Positions 41,975-44,630 of a DNA stretch of 44,630 nt are shown piece after piece. Numbering within the stretch: the stretch's first letter is position 1; each line of letters starts with the position of its first letter. The notes beneath the pieces were generated by a model that saw only the letters and a list, made by a program, of their open reading frames with translations, was not told the DNA's origin and ran no database searches. Made by a program: the position numbers and the translations under genes. The stretch is from CAMLDH01 sp966250375 (GTDB lineage: Bacteria; Pseudomonadota; Gammaproteobacteria; Burkholderiales; Burkholderiaceae_D): NCBI GenBank assembly GCA_966250375.1, contig CBINHE010000028.1, positions 1 through 44,630 of the forward strand. Direction: 5' to 3'.

Positions 41975-43130
41975 GGTGTCGATTGCGATGGTCGCCGGGG
42001 AAGCTTCCGGCGATTTGCTTGCAAGCCGCCTGTTATCAGGCCTGCGTCCGCAACTGCCGGATGCCGGCATGCATGGGATTGGCGGGCCGAACATGGCACA
42101 GCATGGCTTCACTAGCGACTGGCCGATGGAAAAACTTTCGGTGCGCGGCCTGTTTGAAGTGTTGGCGCATTACCGCGAGATCAAAGGCATCCAGCTTGCA
42201 TTGCGCGACCAATTGCTAACTGAAAAGCCAGCAGTCTTTATCGGTGTAGACGCACCCGATTTCAATCTCGGTCTGGAAATGCAATTGAAGCGCGCCGGCA
42301 TTCCGACCATGCATTTTATCGGCCCGTCGATCTGGGCTTGGCGCGGCGGGCGCATCAAGAAGATCGCGCGTGCCGTTTCGCACATGCTGGTGATCTTTCC
42401 ATTCGAAGAAGAGATTTATCGCAATGCGGGCATTCCCGCTACCTACGTTGGCCACCCCTTGGCGGAAGTCATTCCAATGGAGCCGGATATAGCGATGGCG
42501 CGCAATACGCTCGGCTTGCCGCTGAATGCGCCTGTGGTTGCCGTCATGCCGGGTAGTCGTATGTCCGAGCTGAAATACAACACGACCGCCTTTGTCGGCG
42601 CGGTGAAGCTGCTTGCGCAACGTGATCCTGCAATGCGGTTCGTGGCGCCGATGGCAGGTGAAAAGCAGCGTCGGTATTTCACCGAGCTTATTGCGCAAGC
42701 GGGTTTGCAAGACGTGCCGATCCAGATAATCGACGGTCAATCTCACGCGGTGATGGCAGCGGCGGATGCGGTACTGGTGGCATCGGGTACTGCCACGTTG
42801 GAAGTCGCGCTATTCAAAAAGCCGATGGTCATTGCGTACAAAATGATGCGTGCATCTTGGGAAATAATGCGCCACATGGGTTATCTTCCGTGGGTCGGCT
42901 TGCCGAATATCCTGGCGCGTGAATTTATCGTTCCCGAGTTATTGCAACATGCCGCCACAGCTCAAGCGTTGGCTGATGCGCTATGGAAGCAGTTGCATGA
43001 CGATCGCCATCGTGAGGTATTGTGTCAGCGCTTTACCGACATGCATCATGCATTGTTGCGCAATACCGCTCATGAGAGCGCGCAAGCGGTACTGCGCCTG
43101 ATTGGGAAGTCGACGGATAAGGTATGGTGA
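41958..43130 (+). CDS. lpxB: Lipid A disaccharide synthase
   Basis: The 390-residue GT19 glycosyltransferase joins UDP-2,3-diacylglucosamine and lipid X into the lipid A disaccharide. Landmarks are 'IAMVAGEASGDLLASRLL', 'MHFIGPSIWAWRGGRIKKIA', 'PATYVGHPLAEVI', 'VAVMPGSRMSELKYN' and 'VASGTATLEVALFKKPMVIA'. The start is not an ATG: GTG at 41958 (17 bases inside lpxA) or GTG at 41976; I prefer 41958 because it gives usual length. It overlaps rnhB by 7 bases, implying tight coupling. Confidence 0.95.
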   Translation: MASSDKVSIAMVAGEASGDLLASRLLSGLRPQLPDAGMHGIGGPNMAQHGFTSDWPMEKLSVRGLFEVLAHYREIKGIQLALRDQLLTEKPAVFIGVDAPDFNLGLEMQLKRAGIPTMHFIGPSIWAWRGGRIKKIARAVSHMLVIFPFEEEIYRNAGIPATYVGHPLAEVIPMEPDIAMARNTLGLPLNAPVVAVMPGSRMSELKYNTTAFVGAVKLLAQRDPAMRFVAPMAGEKQRRYFTELIAQAGLQDVPIQIIDGQSHAVMAAADAVLVASGTATLEVALFKKPMVIAYKMMRASWEIMRHMGYLPWVGLPNILAREFIVPELLQHAATAQALADALWKQLHDDRHREVLCQRFTDMHHALLRNTAHESAQAVLRLIGKSTDKVW

Positions 43131-43741
43131 AAGCAATCAACTTGAACTTGTCTCTTTTCGGCTCCGACGATGATCTCATTTGTGGCGTCGATGAAGCGGG
43201 CCGCGGTCCCTTGGCGGGACCGGTTTTTGCCGCTGCCGTAATATTGGACCCCGCCAAGCCGATACTTGGCCTGCGCGATTCCAAAAAACTGACTGAAGCG
43301 CGTCGCGACGCACTTGCAATCCAGATCAAAACGAATGCATTGGCATGGTCGATTGCCGAATGTTCGGAAGCCGAAATCGATTCACTTAACATTCTGCAGG
43401 CAACGATGCTGGCAATGCGCCGCGCCGTTGAAGGATTGAAAGTGCAACCCAGCCTGGCGCTGATCGATGGCAATCGATGTCCGGTAATGTCGATTCGCTC
43501 CGAAGCCATCGTCAAGGGCGACGACAAAGTGCCGGCTATCTCAGCCGCATCGATTCTCGCCAAAACTGCACGCGATGCTGTGCTTGTTATTCTGCATGAG
43601 CAGTATCCGCATTACGCCTTCGATCAGCATAAGGGTTATCCGACAGCCTTGCATCTGGAGCGCTTGCGCCTTCATGGCGTGTCGCCCGTGCATCGAAAAT
43701 CGTACGCGCCAGTGCGCGTCCTGATTGATAAGCAGCGTTAA
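43124..43741 (+). CDS. rnhB: Ribonuclease HII
   Basis: The 205-residue enzyme removes ribonucleotides from DNA and RNA from RNA:DNA hybrids. The catalytic acidic residues lie in 'ICGVDEAGRGPLAGPVFAAA' (Asp-Glu-Gly-Arg motif) and 'LALIDGNRCP', with the third in 'KTARDAVLVILHEQYP'. The standard 'GDDKVPAISAASILAKTARD' motif is present. It follows lpxB with a 7-base overlap, as in many proteobacteria. Confidence 0.97.
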   Translation: MVKAINLNLSLFGSDDDLICGVDEAGRGPLAGPVFAAAVILDPAKPILGLRDSKKLTEARRDALAIQIKTNALAWSIAECSEAEIDSLNILQATMLAMRRAVEGLKVQPSLALIDGNRCPVMSIRSEAIVKGDDKVPAISAASILAKTARDAVLVILHEQYPHYAFDQHKGYPTALHLERLRLHGVSPVHRKSYAPVRVLIDKQR

Positions 43742-43764
43742 GTGCGGGTAGACACCCAGCAAAT

Positions 43765-44559
43765 ATGAACCTCAAGCCTATTTCATCGCGCGATAATCTG
43801 CTTTTCAAAGAGCTGAAGCATCTCGCCTCCAGTTCACAGGCCCGCCGCAAAGCCAGCCGCACCTTGCTCGACGGCGTGCATTTGTGCGACGCCTATCTGC
43901 AGCAGATTGGGTTGCCGCCGCTGTGTGTGGTGAGTGAAACTTCGGCGGCACACCATGAAGTCGTACCGATTCTTGCACGGTGTGAGGCAGGTGCAACGCA
44001 GTGCATCGTACTGCCTGATGCGCTATACCACGCGCTTAGCCAAGTCGAAAATGGCATTGATGTGCTGTTTGTAATTGATACCCCGCAAGCGCCGATGCCG
44101 GAAGCGTTGACCCAATCGGCCGTTCTGCTCGACAAGTTGCAGGACCCGGGCAATCTTGGCTCGATACTGCGTAGCGCGGCGGCGGCCGGGATCGATTCTG
44201 TTTTTTGCAGTTCTGGTACGGCATTCGCATGGTCACCAAAAGTATTGCGTGCCGGGATGGGGGCGCATTTCATTCTGCAAATATTTGAAAACGTGGATTT
44301 GGCCACCCTGATACAGTCATCGAATGTGCCTGTGCTCGCAACCAGTTCTCATGCGTCGGCGCGAGTGTACGACCTCGATTTGAATCGGCCGGTGGCATGG
44401 CTATTTGGCCACGAGGGGCAGGGCGTTGATGAAAATTTGCTGTCACTTGCAACGCACCAGGTAACGATCCCGCATTTGGGGACAATTGAATCGCTGAATG
44501 TGGCTGCTAGCGCTGCCATCTGCTTCTTTGAACAGGTGCGGCAAAAGACGAATTGCTAG
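43765..44559 (+). CDS. TrmH/SpoU-family RNA methyltransferase
   Basis: The 264-residue SPOUT methyltransferase has an N-terminal substrate-binding domain ('ISSRDNLLFKELKHLASSSQ') and a C-terminal SPOUT domain with motif 1 'DKLQDPGNLGSILRSAAAAG', motif 2 'VAWLFGHEGQGVDENLLSLA' and motif 3 'IPHLGTIESLNVAASAAICF', the SAM-binding trefoil knot. These enzymes 2'-O-methylate rRNA or tRNA; the exact target is not evident. It begins 23 bases after rnhB and is probably co-transcribed. Confidence 0.9.
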   Translation: MNLKPISSRDNLLFKELKHLASSSQARRKASRTLLDGVHLCDAYLQQIGLPPLCVVSETSAAHHEVVPILARCEAGATQCIVLPDALYHALSQVENGIDVLFVIDTPQAPMPEALTQSAVLLDKLQDPGNLGSILRSAAAAGIDSVFCSSGTAFAWSPKVLRAGMGAHFILQIFENVDLATLIQSSNVPVLATSSHASARVYDLDLNRPVAWLFGHEGQGVDENLLSLATHQVTIPHLGTIESLNVAASAAICFFEQVRQKTNC

Positions 44560-44592
44560 AGTGGATTGGTTATTAGAGCATTCAGTAAGTCC

Positions 44593-44630
44593 ATGACATC
44601 AGATATGCAAGCCGGACTGCTTCCAGAACG
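44593..44630 (+). CDS. Possible start of next gene, truncated by window end
   Basis: An ATG at 44593 opens 12 codons (MTSDMQAGLLPE) before the window ends. No stop is seen and the spacing from the methyltransferase gene is 33 bases. No clear ribosome-binding site is visible. Too short to identify. Confidence 0.25.
   Translation, partial: MTSDMQAGLLPE

Overview
The window looks like chromosomal DNA of a betaproteobacterium, most likely Oxalobacteraceae of the Herminiimonas/Janthinobacterium type. I infer this from protein character and gene order: a RisA/RisS-type two-component pair, a dapC-dapD-pilU-dapE block, smc-zipA-ligA, and the long rpsB-to-rnhB cluster. No database search was possible. 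Coding density is high. I see no rRNA, tRNA, CRISPR array, insertion sequence, prophage or toxin/antitoxin block. The content is almost entirely conserved housekeeping genes, and I find no convincing new multi-gene system. The unusual material lies in the gaps between genes.

Layout. Positions 1-6100 carry mixed genes: a REP-like palindrome, a DUF4399 exported protein, the RisS/RisA sensor kinase and regulator, a small exported charged protein, the ribosome rescue hydrolase ArfB, a GNAT acetyltransferase and a Blh-type metallo-hydrolase. Positions 6123-15089 are all on the minus strand: a DUF2520 Rossmann protein, the ABC-F ATPase YheS, PrmB, and a lysine/diaminopimelate block (dapC-dapD-pilU-Spx-like protein-dapE). 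That block contains a type IV pilus motor gene and ends in a strong hairpin before prmB.

Positions 15320-24370 are on the plus strand: smc, then (after a small minus-strand gene) zipA-ligA-galU-def, covering chromosome condensation, division, DNA joining, sugar-nucleotide supply and N-terminal deformylation. A pseudouridine synthase, glnD and map follow on the minus strand to 28680.

Positions 28936-44559 hold the classical translation and envelope cluster: rpsB, tsf, pyrH, frr, uppS, cdsA, dxr, rseP, bamA, skp, lpxD, fabZ, lpxA, lpxB, rnhB and a TrmH-type RNA methyltransferase. It joins ribosome function and UMP supply to isoprenoid carrier synthesis, phospholipid precursor synthesis, outer-membrane protein assembly and lipid A synthesis. 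Many junctions overlap by 1-17 bases, which suggests translational coupling.

The best follow-up candidates are the tandem hairpin repeats between skp and lpxD, the hairpins in the rpsB leader, the terminator-like hairpin between dapE and prmB, the structured yffB-dapE gap, the 10-bp-phased repeats plus perfect palindrome upstream of risA, a small reading frame with a 4-base overlap onto zipA, and a one-residue change in the LigA zinc-finger spacing.
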